From: Candidatus Dadabacteria bacterium UBA1144
GTDB taxonomy: Bacteria > Desulfobacterota_D > UBA1144
DNA length: 8,504 nt
Direction of reading: 5' to 3'
Assembly: GCA_905181755.1 (NCBI GenBank)
Contig: CAJIYY010000059.1
Location: 1 to 8,504, forward strand
Positions 1 through 6,506 of the stretch are shown one piece after another. Below the pieces are notes generated by a model, which saw only the letters and a program-made list of their open reading frames with translations, was not told where the DNA came from and did not search any database. How positions within the stretch are numbered: the first letter of the stretch is position 1; every line of letters begins with the position of its first letter. A program made the translations under genes and the position numbers.

Positions 1-879
1 GCAGGAGCCTTTGCTTCATATCTGGCTGTTAAAGATCTGAGTAAAAGACCTGTAAGTGATTTATTCAAAATCATTAACACAAGATTAGAGAGCATAGCTT
101 CTGCTAGACCAACCGCAGTAAACTTAACGTGGTCAATAAAAAGATTTAAAAATATCTTGTCTTTAAATAGAGAACTTAATTCAGATCAGCTCTCTAGGGT
201 CTTTTACTTAGAAGCTAACAAAATCTTTAAAGAAGAGAAAAAGGTTTCTTCTTTAATTTCGAAATTTGGAGAGAGACTCTTTTCTAGAAACTATAAAGTA
301 TTAACCCATTGCAATACTGGAGCTTTGGCCACGACAGGTCCTGGAACGGCTCTTGGTGTTATCAAGATGGCTAGTAAGAGATTTAGAGGTGTTCAAGTTT
401 TTGCAACAGAGACAAGACCTTTACTTCAAGGATCTAGGTTAACCATTTGGGAGTGTGAACAAAATAATATAGATTGCACATTGATAACTGACTCCATGGC
501 TTCACATATTATTAAAGTAGAAGGTATCGATATAGTAATAGTAGGAGCAGACAGAATAGCTTTAAATGGCGATACTGCGAACAAAATTGGAACCTATCAA
601 TTGGCTATTGCATGCAAGTACCACAAAATACCCTTTTACGTTGCAGCTCCAATTTCCACCTTTGATTTCTCGTGTAAGAACGGGGAAATGATTAAAATAG
701 AAGAAAGGTCTCCTGAAGAAGTAATAAAAATTAAAGGTATTCTCGTTTCTGGTGCAAAGAAAGTTTCTAATCCTGCCTTTGATGTCACTCCGAATAGCTT
801 AATCAGTGGATTGATTACAGAGAAAGGTATTATTTATAAACCTAACAAAACTAAGATTCTAAGATTTAAAGATTGTTAG
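1..879 (+). CDS. mtnA: Methylthioribose-1-phosphate isomerase, 5'-truncated by window edge
   Basis: MtnA converts 5-methylthioribose 1-phosphate to methylthioribulose 1-phosphate in cytosolic methylthioadenosine salvage. The frame is open from base 1, and its upstream part reads through family sequence (ARPTAVNL near window residues 36-43), so the TTG at 157 is not the start. The 292 residues seen lack roughly the first 50-65 of the usual 340-360. HCNTGALAT holds the presumed catalytic Cys (bases 310-312), and VGADRIALNGD the catalytic Asp (bases 550-552). Other family blocks are ETRPLLQGSRLT, ITDSMASH, NKIGTYQLAIA, PFYVAAPISTFD, IEERSPEEV and NPAFDVTP. These separate it from the related eIF2B-alpha and ribose-1,5-bisphosphate isomerase proteins. 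The 3' end overlaps the convergent dksA-like gene by 14 bp. No other salvage gene is visible, so the fate of the product (methionine or a shunt pathway) is unknown. Confidence 0.95.
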   Translation, partial: AGAFASYLAVKDLSKRPVSDLFKIINTRLESIASARPTAVNLTWSIKRFKNILSLNRELNSDQLSRVFYLEANKIFKEEKKVSSLISKFGERLFSRNYKVLTHCNTGALATTGPGTALGVIKMASKRFRGVQVFATETRPLLQGSRLTIWECEQNNIDCTLITDSMASHIIKVEGIDIVIVGADRIALNGDTANKIGTYQLAIACKYHKIPFYVAAPISTFDFSCKNGEMIKIEERSPEEVIKIKGILVSGAKKVSNPAFDVTPNSLISGLITEKGIIYKPNKTKILRFKDC

Positions 880-1357
880 TATTAAATTCTTCTTCTTCCA
901 TACAGGATAGGCAATATCTAGTAAAAGGCATGACTTTAAGTCTGTTTTGATCTATTGGATCCTTACATAATGGGCAGACACCATAAGACCCAGCTTCAAT
1001 TTTCTTCAAAGCATCTTGAATCATTGTTAACTTCTGCCTGTCACGTTGATTCAACGATAATGACAAATCTCTTTCTCTATCATTTGAAGCATTGTCATAG
1101 AAGTCGCCGACATCATGCTTCAGTTGATTAGATTCTGTCTTAACTATCTTTGAAATATCTTTAAGTATCTCATCTTTTTTTCCTGTCAAAATTTTTCTAA
1201 TTTCGTTTTTAAATTTAACAGGGAGTTTATGTTTTACTTTTGATGCCAAGATCTTCTTAGGTTTTGGTGCTAGTTTCAGTTCTTTAAGCGGAGTTGCTTT
1301 GTTCTTTTTTGCAAGACTAGACTTCTTAGCTATTTTTGAATTTTTATTTAATGCCAT
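866..1357 (-). CDS. dksA: DksA/TraR-family RNA polymerase-binding regulator with Lys-rich N-terminal tail
   Basis: DksA proteins enter the RNA polymerase secondary channel and, with ppGpp, tune rRNA and amino-acid promoters. This 163-residue protein has a zinc finger with Cys128, Cys131, Cys149 and Cys152 (CPLC...CLSC), preceded by a predicted helical hairpin (about 47-122). The hairpin tip carries DFYDNA (85-90), which fits the DxxDxA tip motif. Compared with E. coli DksA from memory, the distance from the second tip Asp to the first Cys (40 residues) and the spacing of the cysteines are identical, so it is probably DksA-type rather than short TraR-type. The first 50 residues are odd: 17 lysines, one acidic residue, many Ala/Ser/Pro, probably disordered. 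The ATG start has only a weak ribosome-binding site. The gene stands alone, convergent with mtnA and divergent from the transporter. The paralogue assignment is less sure than the family. Confidence 0.88.
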   Translation of the reverse strand: MALNKNSKIAKKSSLAKKNKATPLKELKLAPKPKKILASKVKHKLPVKFKNEIRKILTGKKDEILKDISKIVKTESNQLKHDVGDFYDNASNDRERDLSLSLNQRDRQKLTMIQDALKKIEAGSYGVCPLCKDPIDQNRLKVMPFTRYCLSCMEEEEFNTNNL

Positions 1358-1377
1358 AGTGAAACTCTAAGATTTAT

Positions 1378-1405
1378 AAGATAAGCTCATTAAATAATTT
1401 GTCAA
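1378..1405 (-). promoter_or_regulatory. Candidate sigma70 promoter of the dksA-like gene
   Basis: On the minus strand a perfect TTGACA -35 (1405-1400) is followed after 16 nt by TATCTT (1383-1378), a 4/6 match to the -10 consensus. Transcription would begin near 1371, about 15 nt before the ATG. On the plus strand the same bases read TTGTCA (1399-1404), with a weak TATTTT 18 nt downstream (1423-1428), so the divergent transporter promoter may share this -35 region. This rests on pattern matching only, and AT-rich DNA gives many chance -10 matches. Confidence 0.4.
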
Positions 1406-1477
1406 GATTATTAATTTAAGGTTATTTTATATGTAAGAATAAATTAAAATTTATTATTCGAGGTCATTTAGATACAA

Positions 1478-3001
1478 GTGAAACAAGGCAGAGACTTTTG
1501 GTTAACTAGATATGGTTTGATACTTGCTATGGCAGGAAACGCAGTTGGCTTGGGGAATTTTTTAAGATTTCCAGTTCAAGCAGCGGAAAATGGAGGAGGA
1601 GCTTTTTTGCTTCCTTATATTATTTGTTTTCTTGTGATTGGTATTCCCTTAATGTGGATAGAGTGGGGGATAGGTAGGTATGGAGGAACCATAGGCAAGG
1701 GAACGACTTTTGGTATTTCGAATAAACTTAATGTAAGAAGTTCAGTCCAAATCTTCTCATTGCTTGGGATATGGATTCCTTTTGTGATTTCTATTTACTA
1801 TATATATATAGAGTCCTGGACTCTAGGATATTCAATAAATTCACTATTGGGGAATCTTCAATCAAATCTAGATGATCCAACGAGCCAAATGGCCTTCTAT
1901 TCTCTAAACTTTAAAGAATATATTGGAGTAAATGATACATCTGAATTTATGACTCCTTCTTTTTACGCTTATTTATGTTTTCTAGTAACTATATATATTA
2001 ATTATAAGATCTTATCTAAGGGGATAGTTAAAGGTATTGAGAGATTCGTAAAAGTAGCAATGCCAACTCTCTTTGTCATGAGTATCTTTCTTGTTGTCTA
2101 TACTTTTACTATTAAAACATCTGTATCAAGTTCGATTGAAGGACTAAATTTTCTATGGACCCCTGACTTGTCTTATCTTTCAAGCCCAAGGGTTTGGATA
2201 GCAGCCGCAGGACAAGTCTTCTTTACTCTCAGCTTAGGTTTTGGTGCAATTGTTACCTATGCATCTTTTATCAAGAAAGATCAGGATATAGCGCTATCAG
2301 GACTTACATCTGCTTCTATCAATGAATTGGTGGAGGTGGTATTTGGGGGGTCTATAGTTATACCTGCAGCGGTTGCATTTTTAGGTATATCTGGCGCTGT
2401 ATTAATTGCACAATCAGGTGCATTTACAATTGGTTTCATAGCAATGCCGGTTATTTTTGATGGTATTTCTTATGGATACCTACTTGGTTTCCTTTGGTTC
2501 TTTTTGCTTTTTATCGCAGGCTTAACCTCTTCTATAGGAATACTTCTGCCCGTAGTAACTTTTGTTGTAGAAGAATTTAATTTCACCCAAAAAAAAGCTA
2601 CACTTATTGTCCTATCTGCAATATTCTTTTTAGCGCAATTTGTAATTTTTCTGCCAGAATTTTTAGATGAGTTTGATTTTTGGGCGGGGACAGTGTTACT
2701 TATAGTCTTAGCTTTGATTGAAATAATTATATTTATTTTTTATATAGCTCCAGAGAATCCAGTTGGAGAAGTGAACCGTGGTGGCCTAATTAGAATCCCC
2801 AAATTTTTTAATAAAATTTTTACATGGTATTTGCCAATATTGCTGATTATTTTGTTTTGTTCATGGCTAGTTCAAGATGTTACTAGTGCAAACTCAATAA
2901 TCTTTAAAAATAGCTTGTGGTCATATCTATCTAAGGGTCTTCTGGTTGGAATTTTCTGTGTTTTAGTAATATTAGTTTATGGGAAGGTTTATAAAAAATG
3001 A
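1478..3001 (+). CDS. LeuT-type Na+-dependent amino-acid symporter (NSS/SLC6 family)
   Basis: This inner-membrane sodium-coupled importer probably takes up small or aliphatic amino acids. Its 507 residues show about 12 hydrophobic segments and follow Aquifex LeuT (recalled from memory) closely, with identical numbering through TM1. Na1-site residues correspond at Ala22, Asn27, Thr250 and Asn282. Na2-site residues correspond at Gly20, Val23, Ala347, Thr350 and Ser351. Substrate-pocket positions are Asn21, Leu25, Gly26, Tyr108, Phe249, Ser252, Phe255 and Ile355; gate residues are Arg30 and Asp400. Glu286 matches the LeuT glutamate that replaces chloride, so transport should be chloride-independent. 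The start is GTG: an in-frame TAG lies at 1469-1471, and a GAGG at 1460-1463 is rather distant. The stop overlaps the ATG of a small membrane ORF. Substrate preference (Leu, Ala, Met or others) cannot be settled from sequence. Confidence 0.95.
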   Translation: MKQGRDFWLTRYGLILAMAGNAVGLGNFLRFPVQAAENGGGAFLLPYIICFLVIGIPLMWIEWGIGRYGGTIGKGTTFGISNKLNVRSSVQIFSLLGIWIPFVISIYYIYIESWTLGYSINSLLGNLQSNLDDPTSQMAFYSLNFKEYIGVNDTSEFMTPSFYAYLCFLVTIYINYKILSKGIVKGIERFVKVAMPTLFVMSIFLVVYTFTIKTSVSSSIEGLNFLWTPDLSYLSSPRVWIAAAGQVFFTLSLGFGAIVTYASFIKKDQDIALSGLTSASINELVEVVFGGSIVIPAAVAFLGISGAVLIAQSGAFTIGFIAMPVIFDGISYGYLLGFLWFFLLFIAGLTSSIGILLPVVTFVVEEFNFTQKKATLIVLSAIFFLAQFVIFLPEFLDEFDFWAGTVLLIVLALIEIIIFIFYIAPENPVGEVNRGGLIRIPKFFNKIFTWYLPILLIILFCSWLVQDVTSANSIIFKNSLWSYLSKGLLVGIFCVLVILVYGKVYKK

Positions 3002-3087
3002 ACTTAGAAGCTCTAATCTTTTTACTCACCTCTTGGTCCTTGATTTTCTTATTGGTAATAATATGTATCATTAAGCTTAATAAGTAA
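2998..3087 (+). CDS. 29-aa single-pass membrane protein, putative MetS-like NSS transporter small subunit
   Basis: This small ORF encodes 29 residues: a short polar N-terminus (MNLE), one hydrophobic segment of about 21 residues (5-25) containing a single Trp (residue 13), and a basic tail (KLNK). Its ATG overlaps the transporter's TGA as ATGA, which implies translational coupling, and GGGAAGG (2981-2987) lies 10 nt upstream as a ribosome-binding site. Size, topology and position match the MetS-type small subunits found after bacterial NSS transporters, first described for the Corynebacterium MetPS methionine importer. It would sit in the inner membrane with the LeuT-like protein and be needed for its activity or stability. 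The last 11 bp overlap the convergent CDP-alcohol phosphotransferase gene. Family membership is inferred from architecture and context, since so short a protein gives little sequence signal. Confidence 0.72.
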   Translation: MNLEALIFLLTSWSLIFLLVIICIIKLNK

Positions 3088-4312
3088 TATCAATTTTCTT
3101 TCGTACTTCTATGAAATCAGATACTTGATGAAGGAGGCCACCAACTAGCAGGACTGATGCTAGAACTGTTGCGACTTCGTATCCCATCAGGGCAACTATA
3201 ATCATCCCAGGTGAAAAGAACTCACGTTTCAATAGGAATCTGAACTTTGTCATTATTCTGTAACCAAATGATCTACTTTTTATCGGGACTATTTTATCTA
3301 CCTCACTGGGATAGTAAGCTAGACTCCCGTTTTGTGTCCTTCTAAGCATAAAAAACAATATTGTAGTCAAGAATATTAAGTATAAGAGTATGTTTAATAT
3401 CGAGAGTTGTTTGAATATTATCTCGTTACTAGTAAAAGAGAAGAACTTAGGGTTATTCATGCAGATGCTTATACCGAGAAACATAGAGAAGTATGAAATT
3501 TGATCTAGAGCTGTATCGAACCATTGACCAAACTTAGATTCTCTTAATTTAATTCTGGCAACCTCTCCATCACATCTGTCTAGTATGGTTGCAGCTTGAA
3601 GTATTAGAGCCCCAATCAAAGGCATCTTTAACGCATAAAAGATTCCACAAGATATACCAATTAGCCCTACGATAAAAGTTATGAGATTGGGATGAATAGG
3701 TGTCTTTATAAGCAACTTACTTATCGGAATTGAGATTTTACTATTAATTCTTTTAGAAAACCAGCCACTTACGTTTTTACTTATATGATCAAAAAGAAAA
3801 TCTCTGCCAACGTTGGACTTAACTTGATCTACTTCTAACTTTATCGGAAGGTCCTCAGGAATAATTCTTTTAAAGTTGGCACATAGATCCTTTATAGTCT
3901 TTCTTTGAAAATCTAGATTATCAGAAGGTGACCCTTTCATGAAAATTATTCCACAGTTTTTTAATTGACCAATTACTACAGATTCTTGAGTATTACTAAT
4001 ACTCTTCAATGTTGACTGGAATTGCTTCTTATTGATAACAACATTATTCTGAAGAATCAATATGTCAGTTTCTCGAGGAATTTTAGTTAAGCTGTTTGAT
4101 TGATGTATCTTAAATTCAGGAAATTTCTTATTAAGACGATTAAAACTTATCTTTGGAATATCGGCCACTAAGAAGGCCTCGTCGAATCCCTCAGATGCTA
4201 GAATTAAAAGTATTCTTTCAGCTAGGGTTAAGTCTGCTATTTTTTCATCTATAAAGAGCTCTAGTTCTTCTGAATCTATTCCTAGCCCATTTGATAAAAT
4301 AACTGGTAGCAT
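3077..4312 (-). CDS. CDP-alcohol phosphotransferase with N-terminal nucleotidyltransferase-like domain
   Basis: This 411-residue membrane enzyme should transfer a phosphorylated head group from a CDP-activated donor to an alcohol, releasing CMP. The catalytic signature D-x2-DG-x2-AR-x8-G-x3-D-x3-D is complete: Asp245, Asp248, Gly249, Ala252, Arg253, Gly262, Asp266 and Asp270. About six membrane helices lie between residues 206 and 400. Residues 1-175 form a soluble domain with the alternating pattern of a nucleotidyltransferase fold (LTLAERILLILASEGFDEAF, then DILILQNNVVI), but lacking a LAAGxGxRL loop and a clear metal-binding aspartate. A linker (about 168-205, ending TPIHPNLIT) resembles that of two-domain inositol-phosphate cytidylyltransferase/synthase proteins. 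The gene starts 7 nt after the stop of the neighbouring nucleotidyltransferase, with no evident ribosome-binding site, so the two are surely co-transcribed. Inositol-phosphate, phospholipid and phosphonate substrates are all possible. Confidence 0.88.
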   Translation of the reverse strand: MLPVILSNGLGIDSEELELFIDEKIADLTLAERILLILASEGFDEAFLVADIPKISFNRLNKKFPEFKIHQSNSLTKIPRETDILILQNNVVINKKQFQSTLKSISNTQESVVIGQLKNCGIIFMKGSPSDNLDFQRKTIKDLCANFKRIIPEDLPIKLEVDQVKSNVGRDFLFDHISKNVSGWFSKRINSKISIPISKLLIKTPIHPNLITFIVGLIGISCGIFYALKMPLIGALILQAATILDRCDGEVARIKLRESKFGQWFDTALDQISYFSMFLGISICMNNPKFFSFTSNEIIFKQLSILNILLYLIFLTTILFFMLRRTQNGSLAYYPSEVDKIVPIKSRSFGYRIMTKFRFLLKREFFSPGMIIVALMGYEVATVLASVLLVGGLLHQVSDFIEVRKKIDITY

Positions 4313-4319
4313 GTTATTT

Positions 4320-5075
4320 CTATACTATTTTAAGTTTGGAAGCCTTTTTCTTTGATGATATGAGATTTATATTTAATTTAGCATTGTCTAAATCGTTTGG
4401 GTAATCAACATCATGCCAATATAAGTTGTTAATATTTAAAGTTTTAATTTTATGCCCACGTTGGAGTATCCTGTCTATACTTGAGGCATACCACTTAAGA
4501 TTAAAGTTCTCTGTTCTTATCTCTTTTTCAAGTGATCTTTTTAAAATTTCCACACCTTCGTTCCTAAATACTCTTACTCCCACTGATTCACCAGATGCAT
4601 CTTTAATATTTTTTCCTATTGCAGAAAGGTACCCATCTTTAATCTTAATTTTCATATCTTCAGCAACGTACTCTTCTTTAACTTTGTATGGTATGCAAAT
4701 ATCATCTTTGTTTGATAAGATTTGATTCAGAACTTTCAGTTCAAATACGTCATCCCCATTAAGCAGGACAACATCAGAATTAAGTTGAAACCTTGCTGCC
4801 CAAAGAGAAAAAAGGCTATTAGTTGTTTCCCAAAAAGGGTTATATATTGTATTAATTTTTATTCCTAGTGAATCATAGTTACCTAGGAACTCCTCAACCT
4901 TATTGCTAGCAAAACCCACTACAACGTTAACTTCGTCAACATCGCATGACTTTAGATGATTAATTTGATGTTCAAGTATAGTTTGACTATCAAGAGTCAG
5001 AAGACATTTGGGTATTTGATCAGTAAAAGGTTGTAGCCTCTGTCCTTTACCGGCAGCTAGAATGATTGCTTTCAT
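4320..5075 (-). CDS. Nucleotidyltransferase, probable CTP:phospho- or phosphono-alcohol cytidylyltransferase
   Basis: This cytosolic 251-residue enzyme of the GlmU/LicC-like nucleotidyltransferase fold probably makes a CDP-activated small molecule. It has the nucleotide-binding loop LAAGKGQRL (6-14), the conserved PKCLL (22-26), an NPFWETTNSLFSLWAAR segment (79-95), the metal-binding NGDD (106-109), AEDMKIKI (138-145) and WHDVDYPNDL (220-229) near the C-terminus. The NPF...NS, EDMKI and W-x-DVD features resemble choline-phosphate (LicC) and 2-aminoethylphosphonate (PntC) cytidylyltransferases more than glucose-1-phosphate thymidylyltransferases. It is the first gene of a two-gene operon with the CDP-alcohol phosphotransferase, which would consume its product. 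The ATG start has AAGG five bases upstream and a good promoter. Choice of CTP and identity of the head group are inferred; no pepM or inositol-phosphate synthase is present to decide. Confidence 0.85.
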   Translation of the reverse strand: MKAIILAAGKGQRLQPFTDQIPKCLLTLDSQTILEHQINHLKSCDVDEVNVVVGFASNKVEEFLGNYDSLGIKINTIYNPFWETTNSLFSLWAARFQLNSDVVLLNGDDVFELKVLNQILSNKDDICIPYKVKEEYVAEDMKIKIKDGYLSAIGKNIKDASGESVGVRVFRNEGVEILKRSLEKEIRTENFNLKWYASSIDRILQRGHKIKTLNINNLYWHDVDYPNDLDNAKLNINLISSKKKASKLKIV

Positions 5076-5102
5076 TTTTTTCCTTTTTCTTGAATTGAAC
5101 TA

Positions 5103-5131
5103 TTTATAACTTTTATAGAAAATTAAGTCAA
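5103..5131 (-). promoter_or_regulatory. Sigma70-like promoter of the nucleotidyltransferase operon
   Basis: Minus strand: TTGACT (5131-5126) and TATAAA (5108-5103) each match consensus at five of six bases and are exactly 17 nt apart. Transcription would start near 5096, giving a leader of about 20 nt that contains the AAGG ribosome-binding site before the ATG at 5075. This is the best promoter seen in the window, and it suggests that the operon is transcribed separately from the upstream pan operon. Confidence 0.55.
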
Positions 5132-5219
5132 CAAAATAGAGAAAAAAACGCAATAATTCGAAGATCTTATACTACTCCACTTAATTTTCTATTTTAATTT
5201 AAGTAAATTAGTTAATTTC

Positions 5220-5609
5220 TTAGCCAAGAAGTTTTACAAGTTTTCCATCAATTAATTCAGCTCCAACTTGGACATTCTTGGTATTCACATAAACTAGTTC
5301 AGGCTTATGAGACAAAGCTTCTTTGGGTTCCATTTGAGCAAACGAAACAATTATCAATGTGTCCCCTTTTCTGGCACAGTGAGCTGCCGCTCCATTTGTG
5401 CATATTACGCCGGAATCTCGTTCTCCTTCAATAACATAGGTTAAGAATCTTTCTGCATTTGTTAAATTAAAAATATGTACTTGCTCATAAGCAAGGATGT
5501 TTGCTGCCTCCATTAAAGACTTATCAATAGTTATACTACCTTCATAGTAAAGGTTAGCTTCTGTAACAGTAGCTCGATGAATTTTTGACTTAAGCATTGT
5601 AAGATTCAC
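5220..5609 (-). CDS. panD: Aspartate 1-decarboxylase proenzyme
   Basis: PanD decarboxylates L-aspartate to beta-alanine for pantothenate synthesis, using a pyruvoyl group made by self-cleavage of the proenzyme. The 129 residues are of normal length. The cleavage site YEGS puts Gly24-Ser25 at the same positions as in E. coli, giving a 24-residue beta chain and an alpha chain beginning with the pyruvoyl group. Lys9, Arg54, Tyr58, Asn72 and the NGAAAH block (72-77) also match active-site positions of the family. The start is taken as GTG at 5609, because family members normally have four residues before the TML/EML motif; the ATG at 5597 is the alternative, and neither has a clear ribosome-binding site. 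It begins 15 nt after panC and is the last gene of the panBCD operon. No PanZ-like maturation factor is visible. Confidence 0.96.
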   Translation of the reverse strand: MNLTMLKSKIHRATVTEANLYYEGSITIDKSLMEAANILAYEQVHIFNLTNAERFLTYVIEGERDSGVICTNGAAAHCARKGDTLIIVSFAQMEPKEALSHKPELVYVNTKNVQVGAELIDGKLVKLLG

Positions 5610-5624
5610 AACAAGTATTTTAAA

Positions 5625-6506
5625 TTATAATTTTAGATTGTCTATTAATCTTATTGATCCAATTTGAACTGCTATAACTATATAATTTTTTAAAGAAGGC
5701 CTTTTAGGGTAACTGATATCAGATGAGTCAATAATTTTAATATATTCTATCTTATTTATATTATTCTTTAGTAAGTATTGCCTTAAATCTTTAGTTACTT
5801 GTGATGCGGACCTGTTGTTGTTTTTCTTGAACTCTTTTTTAGCCTCCACTAGTCCTCTGTATATAAATGGAGCAATAGTTCTTTCTTTCTTACTTAACCT
5901 AATATTTCTAGAGCTCATAGCTAGACCGTCTTTCTCTCTTACTATTGGATGGGAGATAATCTGAATAGGAAGGTTAAGGTCTTTTGTCATCTGCCGTATT
6001 ATTATTAGCTGCTGCAGATCTTTTTCACCAAAAAAAGCATAATCAGGTAGTGTTATATTGAAGATTTTTAGAACTACGGAAGTCACGCCGTCAAAATGTC
6101 CATCTCGAGACAAACCGCAAAGGTGATTTTTCAGATTCTTAACTACTACCTTTGTTTGAAAATCATCAGGATATATATCCTTTGTTCTTGGAGCAAACAG
6201 ATAGTCAACGTCCATTCTTTCTAATTTATCTAAGTCTTGTACAAATGTTTTTGGGTATTTAACCAAATCTTTTTTATCATTGAATTGTTTGGGGTTTACA
6301 AATATGGTTACTATTATTGTAGACTTTTTTTTCTTTGCTTTTTTAATTAATCCTAAGTGGCCGTCATGGAGTGCTCCCATTGTTGGAATTAGCGAGATTT
6401 TCTTGCTATCCGTCTTTCTCAGATTCAGACAAATTTTCTGCATTTCTTTTAAAGAAGTAATTACTTTAAGGGAATTTATTTTTTTTGACCTCATTTCTAT
6501 AGGCAT
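5625..6506 (-). CDS. panC: Pantothenate synthetase (pantoate--beta-alanine ligase)
   Basis: PanC joins pantoate and beta-alanine through a pantoyl-adenylate, using ATP, as the last step of pantothenate synthesis in the cytosol. The 293-residue frame shows PTMGALHDGH (41-50) with the HxGH-type ATP motif, FVNPKQF (69-75), GEKDLQQL (160-167), KDGLAMSSRN (192-201) near the ATP-binding loop, and a C-terminal RLIDN (286-290). All belong to the nucleotidyltransferase-superfamily active site of PanC. The first dozen residues extend beyond the family norm, which usually begins around the LKVIT here at 13-17. The ATG at 6494 (Met5) is therefore as likely a start as 6506. Either start overlaps the end of panB, by 29 or 41 nt, so translation is probably coupled. 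It lies between panB and panD in one operon. Confidence 0.96.
   Translation of the reverse strand: MPIEMRSKKINSLKVITSLKEMQKICLNLRKTDSKKISLIPTMGALHDGHLGLIKKAKKKKSTIIVTIFVNPKQFNDKKDLVKYPKTFVQDLDKLERMDVDYLFAPRTKDIYPDDFQTKVVVKNLKNHLCGLSRDGHFDGVTSVVLKIFNITLPDYAFFGEKDLQQLIIIRQMTKDLNLPIQIISHPIVREKDGLAMSSRNIRLSKKERTIAPFIYRGLVEAKKEFKKNNNRSASQVTKDLRQYLLKNNINKIEYIKIIDSSDISYPKRPSLKNYIVIAVQIGSIRLIDNLKL

Noticed and set aside
157..879. mtnA beginning at the TTG at 157
   Set aside because: The same frame is open to base 1 and encodes conserved MtnA residues upstream (ARPTAVNL), so the gene is cut by the window edge.
1798..1811. TA dinucleotide run
   Set aside because: It encodes the conserved YYIYIES segment of the transporter and is explained by Tyr/Ile codons.
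4426..4725. 99-codon open frame on the plus strand
   Set aside because: It lies wholly antisense inside the well-supported nucleotidyltransferase gene and shows no family motif.
5142..5219. Possible terminator after panD: AT-rich inverted repeats and a run of seven T on the minus strand (5148-5142)
   Set aside because: The pairings are short, AT-only and interrupted, and none sits directly before the T-run, so a rho-independent terminator cannot be supported.
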